A DNA stretch of 64,000 bases from Closterium sp. Naga37s-1 (Eukaryota > Streptophyta > Zygnematophyceae > Desmidiales > Closteriaceae): the NCBI GenBank assembly GCA_947471745.1, contig CANJKZ010000115.1:124001-188000 (forward strand), written 5' to 3'. The notes below the pieces were generated by a model that was not told the origin of the DNA, searched no databases, and saw only the letters and a list, made by a program, of their open reading frames with translations. Positions 1-12,700 of this stretch are shown here, piece after piece (within the stretch, counting starts at the first letter, position 1; the number at the start of each line of letters is the position of its first letter). A program made the position numbers and the translations under genes.

Positions 1-1817
1 CACGCTCGTCGCGCCAACAGAGGCGGTGGGACAAGAGGCCCAGTGGCGAATCACGCTCGCCCGACCGACGCCGCCACCGAGAAGGAAGGATGGACGAGGC
101 GAGACACTCACCGTCCGACCATCAGCAGCAGGGAAGAGGCAGGGAAGGGTGGGCACCATCGCCGACAAGGCGCCGACTACACGAGAGACGGGGAGAAGAA
201 TGGGAGAGGAGGGACCACTCACCGGCGCGGCGGTGGGAGCGGTCGGGGAAGGAAGGTGGTCAGTGGAAACAGCAAAGTGAGGCGCGTCGGGACCATCGAG
301 AGAGCAGGACCAAGAGTGGAAGCCTGACGTACGGGGCTGAACGGGCCCGAGAAGCGAGGGAGGGCCTGGAGAGAGCTAAGCAAGGAGGGACGTATGGGAG
401 ACAGTCAAGGGGGGCGAGTGAAGCGTGGGGAGAGGGACGGGGAGGCGCGGCCATGGCGCCAAGGGTAGAGGTGCCGGCCTGGTTCTCTGGCGATCACCGG
501 TCAGGGCCTTCACTGAAGAAATACTTTATGCAAGTAGGAAACGTGAAATACTATTGCGACCGGAACAGCATGGACCCGGTGGACTTCTTCTTGAGCCTGC
601 CGAACACGTTGGAAAAGGAAGCCGAAACGTTGTACCGCATGAGGATGGAAGAGTTGCTATGGAGGGCAGGGAGGTACGGGGAAGACCCCACCGAAGCATT
701 CTTAGAGCGACTGCAACGGCAGTTTCCCAGGCACACGGCTGAGCGGATAAGGGAATTCCAAGAGTTCAGAAGGGGGAGGGCTGAGTCGCTGCTGACATAC
801 AATAACCGACTGGTCAATGTGGCTGAGGATGTGAGGTGCTTGGATAGTAGCCTCCTCAACAGTAAGTTCTTGGAGGGTTTGGATGAAGCGTTAGGAGGGC
901 TGAGGATGAAGGTGTATGAGCTGGGAGCACAGGCAAGCCTGGAGGAGGTATTTGACCTAGCAGAGAGGGTGGAGCTCGCCCAGAGGAAATATGAGGCCTA
1001 TCTGCCCAAGCCAGCAGAGAGAAGCCGCAGGCCAACATGGGCGGCAGCAATAATACCGGAAGGGGGAGGGAGGACAGACGGGCGAGGGGAAGCAGGACTT
1101 GACACCAGGACATGTCATAGGTGTGGGCAGCCAGGACACCTCCGCAGGGACTGCAAGAACTGTGACGGTTCTAGGAAACCAGGGCATCGGAAGCGGGAGT
1201 GCCCAGAGGCCGCCAGGTGCGAAATTCTCAAGAAGCGAGGAGGCGAAGGACTGCTACCAGAGGGAGGGAGGGGCCAGGAGAAATCCAGAGGAACTGCAAC
1301 GGCAGATCAACAGGCTCCAGGCGCAGCTGTGGGCAGCAGGACTAAGAGGAGAAGCGGAAGCAGGGATGTATGCCAGGGACGAGGAGGGAGAAGAGGTGGA
1401 AGAAGATGTGCAGTGTGCCCTCATGGCCTGGAGAGGAAGAGAGGAGATGGGGCTGAGGAGCGGAGGGAAGGATGGCAGGCGGGAACAGGAAAGGAAGGAG
1501 CAGGCGAGGGGACAGAAGCCAGACGAGCCAGTACTGGAGCGGCCACCAGCACGCCATCCGCAAGAGAGGCTGGCGTGCTAGACCTCAGTGCTGCTGCTGG
1601 AAAGGGGGGCAATGGAGGTGGAGGGCGAGAAGGTGAAGACCGCGATCATAGACACAGGAGCACAGAGTGTGATGCTGGGCAAGGGGATGGCTGAGAGGCT
1701 GGGGTTGATGGCACCGGAAAGACATGTGGCGAAGGGAATGCTGGCAATGACGGCAGAGGGAGGGGAACCAAAATGGATGCCGTGCACCCGTACGCCCGTA
1801 GAGGTGACTCTATTGCC

Positions 1818-1841
1818 GGGGGGGGGGGGGGGGGGGGGGGG
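1818..1841 (+). repeat. poly-G tract, 24 bases
   Basis: An uninterrupted run of 24 G lies inside Gypsy-MT copy 1, downstream of the protease motif. The length of such a run is unreliable in most sequencing data, so it should be treated as uncertain. Confidence 0.9.
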
Positions 1842-2187
1842 ACACGAGACCAAAATCCGAATGAAATGCGGGATCTCAGAGTCAGGGGATTTCGATGTGC
1901 TGGTAGGCACCGAGCTGGTGTTTGCGGTGGGGATGACCATATGCACCTGGACAGAGAAAGTAGAGTTCCGAACGAGGTACTTGAAGAAAGAAGGGCCTTT
2001 GGGAGAGCTGTCGGTGCGATTTGTGAAGGTGGAGCCCAAGCGAGCATACCAAGCCGCGGTGGGACTGCCGCCAGGGGAGCAACAGGCGGGGGAGCAGGGA
2101 GGGACAGCAGGGTTGGGAGAAGAGCCCAGGATGAAGTGGATGGACGAGCCAAGGCGAAAGAGTGATTGACAACAACCCATACACCTG

Positions 2188-3125
2188 GTGGAGCTGTTTG
2201 GAGGGATGTGGGCAGGGCTGTCAGCAGTGGTAAGGAGTGGGATAGCAGTGAGGAGATGGACATATGTGGAAAGGGAGCCGGTGGTAAGCAGGATGGCGGA
2301 GTTCCCGGACCTGCTAAGCGGGAGGGTGATTCGAGAGGCCATGGGCAGAACTATTCATGACGTGAAGGAAATAGCGGAGGCAGAGGTGGCCAGCTGGGGG
2401 CAGGTAGATCTGCTGGTGGCGGGGTGGGAATGTCAAGGGGTGTCTTGGGCAGGCAAGGGGAAGGGAGGAGGAGATCCCAGAACAGAGTTGATGGAGGACC
2501 TGTTCCGCATCATGGGGTGGCTGCAAGAGAGGCAGGGCAGAGTGGCGTACTTGCTGGAGAATCTAGACCTGGAAGGGGACAGCAGAGAGCCGATCCGATT
2601 AGTGAAGGAAAGAATCAAGGGGCAATTGGGGAGAGGGGTGAGCTGTGATGCGGCCAGAGCAGGGTCTTACGCGCATAGGCTTAGGATGTACTGGCAGAAT
2701 GTTGTCCCGGCCCTGAAACTGCAGGAGGAGGTGGATGGAGTGAAACGAGCACAAGGAAGGTGCAGGACATCCTCGAGCCAGGACGGACCCCAGCGCCAGT
2801 GTGCCGGAAGAGTTACAGCAAACATTACCCTTGCAACCAAGTGAGGTAGGATAGACGAGCCCTGCCAACCCTGGTGGCGTATGCAGGGGCGGCTGGGTAT
2901 GAGTGTGCAGCCGGGAAACCAGGGCCGGGGATGGTGCATGATCATAGGAGACAGCAGTGGGAGGAACCAACCGCACTTGAACGAGAGCTGGCCATGGGGT
3001 ATGGAGAGAATGCAAATGCAGCACCTGGGGTGAGTGAAGCAGACAGGAGAAGGGCTTTGGGGAATGCAATGGATGGGCACATGCTGAGGTGGCTGGTCCA
3101 GCGGATGTGGCGGGAGACGGTCATA
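2188..3125 (+). other. C5-cytosine methyltransferase-like domain of Gypsy-MT copy 1
   Basis: This lies between protease and RT. The motifs resemble the DNMT3/DRM branch. Motif I is at 2188-2206 (VELFGG followed by AGL). The stretch WGQVDLLVAGWECQG near 2395-2440 aligns with the motif IV loop, which carries the catalytic Cys. LLENLDLE near 2555 aligns with the ENV motif VI. AHRLRMYW near 2670 matches motif VIII of DNMT3, which reads AHRARYFW. GNAMDGHMLRWLVQRMW near 3060-3110 fits motif X. The family methylates cytosine in DNA using S-adenosylmethionine; activity here is not implied. The same block sits in the same place in copies 2 and 3, so it is an element part and not a host gene. Confidence 0.8.
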
Positions 3126-5976
3126 AGCTGGGGGCATGAGGGAGAGAAAGTAGAGGCAGAGTCAGTCCCTCAAGGAGCATGGAGTTGCCTAGAAGAAGAG
3201 GGGGAGAAATGGAAGGTGGGAGAAGCGATGAGTGAGGAGGGCAAGGAGGCCATGCAGCAGCTGCTGGCAAAGCACAGGAAGTGCTTCGCCTTCACCCTGC
3301 AAGAATTGGGAAGAAGCAAGGTGAAAGAGATGGAGCTGAAACTGAGCAGTACGGAGCCCGTGTTCCACCGCATCAGGAAAATGCCACACGGGGACGAGGA
3401 AATATGCAAGGAGAAGATCAAGGAGCTGTTGGAAGCAGGACTGATCAGGAGGTCAGAATCAGAGTACGCCACGCCGACGGTGGTGGCAGCCAGGAAGGAC
3501 CTGACGGGGGAGGTGCTGAGCAGAAGGATGTGCGGGGACTACAGGGCTCTAAACAAAATCACCATAGCGGACAGGTACCCGATGCCGATGGCGGAAGAGA
3601 TCTTTGACAAACTGGCAGAGGGAGTGTTCTTCACGACGCTGGACCTGAGGCAAGGGTTCAACCAAATCAAAATCAGGGAAGAAGATATCAAGAAGACGGC
3701 CTTCCATGGGCCGGACGGGCTGTACGAGTGGTTATACATGCCATTTGGGCTGAGGAACGCGTCAGCCATGTTCCAGAGGGTCATGGACAGCGTGCTGCGA
3801 GGGGTGGAGTGTGCGGCGTGCTACATTGATGATGTGGTTATCTTCAGCACGACAGAGCAGCAGCACCTACAGCATGTGGAGAGGACCCTGATGGCGATAG
3901 AGGCGGCAGGACTCACCTGTCACCCGAAGAAGTGCAGATGGGGCGAGCTAACCGTGGAATATCTGGGCTATGAGGTGCAAGGGGGGCAGATTGGGATCCA
4001 ACAGGCCAAGGTGGAAGTCCTGGACAGGCTGAGGGAGCCGAAGGACAAGTCAGGGCTGAGAGCGGTGCTGGGCTTCCTGAGCTATTACCGACGGTTTGTG
4101 CCCAACTTCAGCAAGAGAGCGGCGGTGCTGAATGGGTTGCTGCGGGAGGACAAGGCGTGGGAGTGGAGAGAGGCACAAAAGGGGGCATTGGAGGATCTAA
4201 TGACAGTGGTGAAGACAGCAACGGTGCTGCAGCTCCCCGCAGCCGATCAGCCATTCACGCTCTACACTGACTGGAGCAGCCAAGGGATGGGAGGGATACT
4301 CTGCCAAGAGGTGGAAGGAGAGGAGAAGGTGGTAGCATACGCGAGTAGGAGCTGCAACTCGGCAGATGCACAGCACAGCTCATACATAGGGGAGGGATTG
4401 GCAGCGGTATGGGCGGTAGGGCACTTCAGGGTGTACCTACAAGGGAGAGAGTTCACCTTGGTGACGGATCACCAGCCACTAACCTGGCTGATGACTACCC
4501 CGGGGTTGACAGGTAGGAACGCACGGTGGGTAATGAAACTGCAGGAGTATGACTTCAAGGTCAAACACAGGCCAGGAAAAATCTTGCAACACGTGGACGG
4601 TCTCTCTCGGAACCCCCCACTGCCAGAGCCTACAGTGACCTTGACACTACTGGCGAGACAGGTGGAGCTGAGTGGGGCCAAGGGAAAGAAGGGGCCAGCA
4701 GATATTTGGGAAGATGAACAAGCCATGCGGTGGGTAAAAGGAGAGAAGGGAGAGTGAGGGCAAGGGGACACCATTACAGGTGGTACCAGCAGCAGTTACA
4801 GATACAGGCAGAGGACGGATGGAAGCTGGTGCCAGAGCCAAGGGAGAGGGAGGCGGTGATCAAGGAGGTGCACACAAAGTTGGGGCACTTTGGGCACGAG
4901 AGGACAGTGCAGCTGTTGAAGACAGGGTGGTGGTGGGAAGGGATGCGGAGGCAAGTGAAGAAGTGGGTGGAGGGCTGTGAGGCGTGCCAAAGGAGCAAGG
5001 CAAACCTCACCCAAGCCAAAGCTGAGTTGCAGTCCCTGCCCATTCGCGGTCTTGGCTTCAGGTGGTCATTGGATCTGGCGGGGGAACTGCCGCTAAGCCG
5101 TGGAGGCAAGCAGTACATCGTGCTCATGGTAGAACACGTGAGCAAGTGGTTGGAGGTCAGGGCAATCCCGAGCAAGAGCTCAAGGCACGTGGCAGCAGCG
5201 TTCAAGGAGCAGGTGATATGCAGATTCGGAGCATGTGCAGAGGTACTCACGGACAAGGGAACCGAATTTCAAGGGGAGTTCAAGAAGCTGCTGAAGGAGG
5301 CAGGGATCACCCACAAGCGTACCTCTCGGTACCACCCGCAGAGTGATGGGCTGACATAACGCCTGGTGCAGACCTTAAACGAGGGCTACGGGCATATGGG
5401 GAGCAGAGGAAACGAGACTGGGATGAGGAGCTGCATTGGATTGCCGCAGGATACAGGTTTGGGAAGCAAGCCGCCTTGAGTGATCACTCCCCGTACAGTC
5501 GCCTGTTCGGTTGTGAACCGGTGCTGCCAGTGGGGGCACCACGGGTCCTCACAGACACAGTGACCGCATACACCATAGGGAACTGGGTGGCTCTGTCCGA
5601 AGCCAGAGCAAGGTACCTAAAGGTGATGATGCCGGCAGCATTGGAGAACCTCCACACCGCACACCTGAGAGATGCGAGGCGCTACGAGCAACGGCAGCAG
5701 CAAGGTTCGGGGGGAAAGACACTGAAAGGAGTGAGCAAGGGGCAGGAGGTGTACCTGAAGCGGGCAAAACAAGACACCTTGGACGTCGGGGTAGGCACTG
5801 AGAGGTGGCGGGTGAGGGAAGTACGCCCCTCAGGGATACTGGTGCTGGAGAATGAGAGGGGAGCATACTTGAAGGAGCACCAGACCAACACGGCCGTGGT
5901 AAGAGGAAGTAAGCCTCAGCAGGATGGTCCTGTGACACGAGCTCAAGCTGCTCGAGCACGATCACAGGAGGGGGCA

Positions 5977-6134
5977 GTGGGTGACTGAGGCAGGGCAGCA
6001 CGGGGAGAGGGAGAGCAAGACAGATAGCAGGAGGAAGAGCAGGTGCCGGTAGGAGTGGAGCAACAAAAACAGAGAGGAGTGAAGGAGACGGCAAGCAGAA
6101 GAGCAGGTGCGGGAAGGAGAGGTGTTCTCCGACA
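5977..6134 (+). repeat. purine-rich 3' UTR of Gypsy-MT copy 1, inner copy
   Basis: This 158-bp, almost entirely G/A-rich stretch starts at GTGGGTGACTGAGG and ends at CTCCGACA, two bases before the LTR. It probably contains the polypurine tract that primes plus-strand synthesis. A near-identical copy lies on the far side of the LTR at 6557-6713; I count under ten differences by eye. Confidence 0.8.
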
Positions 6135-6136
6135 GC

Positions 6137-6556
6137 TGTCACCGCATATGCACTTTATGCATATGCAATAACAGTAGCAGGCTGGTGTAGGAAGTACTAT
6201 AACGTATGACAGGATATGCACTTAATGCACATATAACAGAAGTAGCGCATGGTGTAGAATGTAGTCGGAGTAATGATTTCATTGGGTGTAGAAGGGGGAA
6301 AATGCATAGGAGCGAATGGGGAATAGAGGGGGAAAGCACCGTAGGGCGAAATGTGGGACCAACGAATCCCAACCCCGGGCCACACATTTTCAATGTGCAG
6401 CTTGGGGCTGGGCTAGGTAAGGTCATGAACACTCACCCACTCGATGCTTGTTGTTTGTTATTCTCTCGCATTAGTGGAAGTTGACACCTTAGCTTCTAGC
6501 ACACAGTGGCAAGCCACCAGGAGGGAACCTTTGGGGAAAGGGAGCTATCTCTTTCA
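6137..6556 (+). repeat. 3' LTR of Gypsy-MT copy 1
   Basis: About 420 bp, starting TGTCACCGCATATG and ending CTCTTTCA. It aligns with the 416-bp LTRs of copy 3, reading on the opposite strand there, across the start, the central hairpin, the CTCGATGC region and the CA end. Its divergence from the copy 3 LTRs is clearly larger than the difference between those two, so copy 1 belongs to a different subfamily or is older. Confidence 0.85.
6368..6412 (+). promoter_or_regulatory. conserved stem-loop inside the Gypsy-MT LTR
   Basis: Outer arms CCCAACCCC and GGGGCTGGG pair with one mismatch. Inner arms CACATT and AATGTG close a short loop. The hairpin is kept in both LTRs of copy 3 with different bases in the stem, and lies a few dozen bases before the inferred transcript start. 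It could be a transcription-factor dyad or an RNA structure; the sequence alone cannot decide. Confidence 0.65.
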
Positions 6557-6713
6557 GTGGGTGACTGAGGCAGGGCAGCAAGGGTGAGGGAGAGCAAGAG
6601 AGACAGCAGGAAGAAGAGCAGGTGCCGGTAGGAGTCGAGCAACAAACACAGAGAGGAGTGAAGGAGACGGCAAGCAGAAGAGCAGGTGCGGGAAGGAGAG
6701 GTGTTCTCTGACA
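6557..6713 (+). repeat. 3' UTR of Gypsy-MT copy 1, outer copy
   Basis: Direct repeat of 5977-6134 located beyond the LTR. It ends in CTCTGACA, after which the satellite begins at once. The equivalent outer copy in Gypsy-MT copy 3 lies inside the target-site duplication, which suggests that it travels with the element. Confidence 0.8.
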
Positions 6714-9700
6714 GCAGGACCAACTGACCTGTTGGTCCAATGGACCGGTTGGACCAACTTTGGACCAACTGGCCTGTTGGTCCCATGGACTGGTTGGGCC
6801 AACTAGCCTTCTGGTCCAATCGACCGATTGGACATACTGACTTGTTTGTCCAATGGACCGGTAGGACCAACTGACCTGTTTCTCAAATGGACCGGTTGGA
6901 CCAACTGACCTGTTGGTCCAATGGACCGGTTGAACCAACTAGCGTCTTGGTCCAATGGACCAGATGGAACAATTGGCCTGTTGGTCCAATGGACCGGATG
7001 GACCAACTGGCTGGCCTGTTGGTCCAATGGACTGGTTGGAACAACTAGGATGTTGGTCCACTTGACCGGTTGGTCCAATGGAAAGGTTGGACCAACTGGA
7101 CTGTTGGTCTAATGGACCAGCTACACCAACTGGGCTGTTGTCCATAGGACCGGTTGGACCAACTGGGATGTTGGTCCAATGGACCGGTTGGAATAACTGG
7201 GCTGTTCGTCCAATGGACCGATTGGACCAATTGGCCGGTTGGTCCCATGGACCAGTTGGACCAACTGTCCTGTTGGTCTAATGGACCAGTTGGACAAACT
7301 GGCATGTTTGTCCAATGGACCGGTTGGACCAAGTGGGCTATTGGTCCAATGAAACGGTTGGACTAACTGGCCTGTTGGTACAATGGACCAGTAGAACCAA
7401 TTGGCTTGTTGTTCCTATGGTCCGGTTGGACCAACTGGCATGTTGGTCCAATGCACCGGTTGGACCAACTTTGAACCAACTGGCCTGTTGGTCCAATAGA
7501 CTGGTTGGACCAACTAGCCTCTTGGTCTAATGGACCGGTTAAACAAACTAACCAGCTGGTCGAACGGACCGGTTGGACCAACTGGCCAGTTGGTCCAACA
7601 GACCCGTTGGACTAAACAGGAGTGTTTGTCTATTGGACCGGTTGGACCAATTGGTATTTTGGTCCAATGGACCGGTTGGGCCGACTGGCCTGTTGGACCA
7701 ACTGTCATCTTGGTCCAATGGACCGGTTGGACCAACTGGCCTGTTGGTCCAATGGACCGGTAGAACCAACTGGCCTGTTGGTCCAATGGACCAGTTGGAC
7801 CAACTGGCCTGCTGGTCCAATGGACCGGTTGGACAAACGGGCCAGTTGGTTGAACGGACCCGTTGGACAAACTAGTCTGTTGGTCCAACGAACTGGTTGG
7901 GCTAAACAAGCGTGTTGGTCTATGGACCGCTTAAACCAATTGGCCTGTTGGTCTAATGGACAGGTTGGACCAACTGGCCAATGGACCGGATGGACCAACT
8001 GGATTGTTGGTCCAATGGACCGGATGGACCAATTGGCTTGTTGGTCCAATGGACTGGTTGGACCAACTGGCCTGTTGGTCCAACAGACCGGTTGGACCAA
8101 TTGGCTTGTTGGTCGAATGGAGTGTTTCGATCAACTGGCCTGTTGGTCCAATGGACCGGTAGGACCAACTGATCTGTTGATCCAATGGACCGGTTGGACC
8201 AACTCGTAGGTTGGTCCAATGGACCGAGAGGATCAACTGGCCTGTTGGTCCACTGGACCGATAGGATCAACTGGCATGTTGGTCCACTGGACCGGTTGGA
8301 CCAACTGGCCGGTTCGTCCAATGGACGGGTTGGACCATTTGGCCAATTGGTCCAACGGACCGGTTGGACCAACCGGCCTGTTGGTCCAACTGACCGGTTG
8401 GACCAGCCAGCCTGTTGGTCCAACTGACCGGTTGGACCAACCGGCCTGTTGGTCCAACTGACCGGTTGGACCAACCGGCCTGTTGGTCCAACGGACCGGT
8501 TGGACCAACCGGCCTGTATGTCCAACAGACCGGTTGTACCAACTGGCCTGTTGGTCCAACAAACTGCTTGGATCAACTGGCATGTTGGTCCAATGGACCG
8601 GTTGGACCAACTTTGGACAAACTGGCCGGTTGGTCCAATGGACTGGTTGGACCAACTGGCCTTTCGGTTCAATAGACCGGTTGAATCAACTGTCCTGTTG
8701 GTCCACTGGACCAGTTGGACCAACTGGCGTGTTGGTCCGGTGGACCGGTGGACCAATTGGCCTATTGGTCAAATGGACCAGTTGGACCAATTGGCCGGTT
8801 GGTCCAATGGACCGGTCGGACCAAACTGTTGGTCGAATGAACAGGTTGGACCAACTGGGCTGTTGGTCCACTGGACCGGTTGGGCCAACAATCGTGGTGG
8901 TCCAATGGACCGATTGGACCAACTGGTTGGTTGGTTTAATGGACCGGTTGGACCAATGGACCGGATGGACCAACTTGCCTGTTGGTCCAATAGAACGGTT
9001 CGACCAATTGGCCTGTTGGTCCAATGGACCAGTTCGACCAACTAGCCTGTTGGTCCAATGGACCGGTTGGACCCACTTTGGGCCAACTGGTCTGTTGGTC
9101 CAATGGACCGTTTTGGACCAATTGGCCTGTTGGTCCACTGGACCGGTAGCACCAACTGGCCTGTTGGTCCACTGGACCGGTTGGACCAATTGGCTTGTTG
9201 ATCCAACGGAGTGTTTCGATCAACTGGCCTGTTGGTCCAGTGAACCGGTAGGACCAACTGGTCTGTTTGTCCAATGAACCGGTTGGACCAACTGGTGTGT
9301 TGGTCTAATGGATCGGTAGGATCAACTGGGATGTTGGTCCACTTGACCGATTGGACCAATTGTCCTGTTCGTCCACTGTACCGGATGGACCAACTTTGGA
9401 CCAACTGGCCGGTTGATCCACTGGACCGGATGGACCAACTGGCTTGCTAGTCCAACGGATCGATTGGACCAATTGGCCGGTTGGTCCAATGGACCGGTTG
9501 GACCAATGGACCGGTTGGACCAACTGGCCTATTGGTCCAATGGAATGGTTTGACAGATTAGCCTGTTGGTCCAATGGACCCGTAGGACCAACTAGCCTGT
9601 TGGTCCAATGGAACGATTGGACCAACTTGCCTGTTGGTCCAATGGACTGGTTAGACCAACTGGCCTGTTTGTCGAATGGACCTATTGGACCAACTGGCCA

Positions 9701-12700
9701 TTTGGTCCAATGGACCGGTTGGACCAGCTGGCATGTTGGTCCACTGGACCGGTTGGACCAATTGGCTTGTTGGTCCAATCAACCGGTTTGACAAACTGCC
9801 CGGTTGGTTCTATGCACCGGTTGGAAAAACTGGCCTGTTGGTCCAACGGACCGATTGGACCAATTAGCCTGTTGCTCCAATGGACCGGTTGGACCAACTG
9901 GCCTGGTGGGCCAATAGACCGGTTTGACCAACTATCCTGTTGGTCGAATGGACCGGTTGGACCAACTATCTTGTTGGTCCAATGGACCGGTTGGACCAAT
10001 GGACGGGTTGGACCAACTGGCCTGTTGGTCCAATAGAACTGTTGGACCAATAGGCCTGTTCGTCCAATGGACAGTTGGACCAACTAGCCTGTTGGTCCAA
10101 AGAACTGGTTGGACCAACTTTGGACCAACTGGCTTGCTGGTCCAATGGACCGGTAGGACCAACTGGCCTGTTGGTCCAATAGAATGATTGGACCAATTAG
10201 CTTGTCAGTCCAATGGAACAGTTCGACCAACTTGCCCATTTGGTCCAATGGACCGGTTGGACCAACAAACATGTTGGTCCAATGGACCGGTTGGACCAAG
10301 GGCCTGTCGGTCCAATGGCCCGGTTGGACCAACTGGCCTTCTGGTCAAATGGACCGGTTGGACCAACTTGTATGTTGGTCCACTGGACCGGTTGGACCAA
10401 ATGGCGTGTTGGTCCAATGGACAGGTTGGACCAACTGGCCTGTTGATCCAATACACCAATTTGACGAATTAGCCTGTTGGTCCAATGGACAGGTTGGACC
10501 AACATGCCATTTCGTCTAATGGAACGGTTGGACCTTGCCTTTTGGTCCAATGGACCGGTAAGACCAACTGGCCTGTCTATCAAATGGACCCGTTGGACCA
10601 ACTGGCCTGTCGGTCCAATGGACCAGTTGGACCAACTGGCCTTTTGGTAAAATGGACCAGTTGGACCAACTTGCATGTTGGTTCACTGGACGAGTTGGAC
10701 CAACTGGCCTTTTGGTCCAATCAACCGGTAGGACAAACTGGACGGTTGGTCCTATGGACCGGTTGGACATACATGCGTGTTGGTCAAACGGACCGGCTGG
10801 ACCAATTGGCGTGTTGTTTCAATGGATCGGTTGGGCCAACTGGCCTGTTGTTCCAATAGTCCTATACGACCAATTAGCCTGTTGGTCCAATGGACAGGTT
10901 GGACCAACAGGCTAGTTCGTCCAATGGAACGATTCGATCAACTTGCCTGTTGCTCCAATGGACCAGTTGGACCAACTGCACTGCTGGTCCAATAGAACTG
11001 CTGGTCCAATAGAACTGCTGGCCCAATTTGCCTGCTGGTCCAATGGACCAGTTGGACCAACTAGCCTTTTGGTCCAATGGATCGATTGGACCAACTGGCC
11101 TGTTGGTCCAATGGAACGGTTGGAATAACTTGCCTGTTGGTCCAATGGACCGGATGGACCAACTGGCTTGTTGGTCCAATGGATCGGTTGGAGCAACTGG
11201 CCTGTCGGTCCATATGACCGGTTGGACGAACTGGTCTGTCGGTCCAATGGACTGGTTGGACCAACTGGCCTGTTAGTCCAATGGACCGGTTGGACCAACT
11301 GGCCTTTTGGTCCACTGGACTGGTTGGAAAAACTGGCATGTTGGTCAACTGGACCGCTTGGACCAACTGGCGTATTGGTCCAATGGACTGGTTGGACAAA
11401 CTGGCCGGTTGGTTCTATGGACCGGTTGGACCAATTGGTGTGTTGGTCCAATGGACCGGTTGGACCAACTGGCATGTTGTTCTAATAGACCAGTCGGACC
11501 TATTAGCCTGTTGGCCCAATGGATTGATAGGACCAACCGGCCTATTGTTCCAATAGACCGGTTGGATCAAGTGGCATGTCGGTCCAATGAACCGGTTGGA
11601 CCAACTGGCATATTGGTCCAATGGACCGGTTGAACCAACTGGCGTCTTGGTTCAATGGCTTGGTAGGACCAACTCTGTTAATGGTTCAATGGACGGGTTG
11701 GACCATATGGGCTGTTTGTCCAATGGACCGGCTGCAGCAACTAGCCCGTTGATCGAATGGACCAGTTGGACCAACTATCATGATGGTCGAACGGACTAGT
11801 TGGAACAACTGGGTTGTTGTTCCAATGGACCGGCTGGACCAACTTTGGACCACCTGGCCTATTGGTTTGATTTTCCAGTTGAACCAACTGGCGTCTTGGT
11901 CCAATGGACCGGTTGGACCAAATATCCTCTTGGTAAAATGGACCGGCTGGACCAACTGGGTTGTTGGTCCAATGGACTGGTTGGACCTACTTTGGACCAC
12001 CTGGCCGATTGGTCCAATGGACCGACTGGACCAACTGGCCTGTTGGTCCAATGGACTGGTTGGACCAACTGGCATGTTGGTCCAATGGACCGGTAGGACC
12101 AACTGGCCTGTTGGTCCAATAAACTGGTAGGACCAACTGGGTTGTTGGTCCACTGGACCGGTTGGACCAACTGGCCGGTTGGCCAATGGATTGGCTGGTC
12201 CAACTAGGCTGTTGGTCCAATGGACCAGTTGGACAAACTGGCCTGTTGGTCCAATGGATCAGTTGCACCAACTAGTCTGTTGATCCAATGGACTGGTTGG
12301 ACCAACTGTGTTGTTGGTCCAATGGACCGGTTGGACCCACCTTTGACCAACTGGCCTATTGGTCCAATGGACTGGTTGGACCACTGGCCTGTTGGTCCAA
12401 TGGACTGGTTGGACCAACTTTGGACCAACTGGCCTGTTGGGCCAATGGACCGGTAGGACAAACTGGCCTGTTGGTCCAATGGACCGGTAGGACAAACTGG
12501 TCTGTTGGTCCACTGGACCGGTTGGACCAACTGGTCGGTTTGCCAATGGACCGGCTGGACCAACTGGGCTGTTGGTCCAATGGATTGGCTGGACCAACTA
12601 GGCTGTTGGTCCAATGGACCGGTTGGACCAACTGGCCTGTTGATCAAATGAACTGGTTGGACCAACTGGGTTCTTGGTCCAATAAACTGGTTGGACCCAC

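Larger units (their letters stand above)
1..6713 (+). mobile_element. Gypsy-MT copy 1 (Ty3/gypsy with methyltransferase-like domain), cut by the left window edge
   Basis: Ty3/gypsy LTR retrotransposon, domain order gag, protease, methyltransferase-like domain, reverse transcriptase, RNase H, integrase. Visible parts: an Arg/Glu/Gly-rich gag N-terminus (about 90-460); a gag core (about 466-1070); CCHC knuckles near 1112-1200 (CHRCGQPGHLRRDC); an aspartic protease around 1640 (IIDTGAQSVMLGK); the methyltransferase-like region 2188-3125; RT around 3340-4050 with YIDDVVIF near 3820; RNase H around 4250-4620 (YTDWSSQGMGG); an integrase zinc finger near 4870-5000; and an integrase core near 5050-5360 ending in the HPQSDGL motif. 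Coding similarity ends near 5985. A purine-rich 3' UTR, an LTR and a second UTR copy follow. The fossil has a handful of breaks. Its 5' LTR lies outside the window. The integrase-last order establishes Ty3/gypsy rather than copia. Confidence 0.93.
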
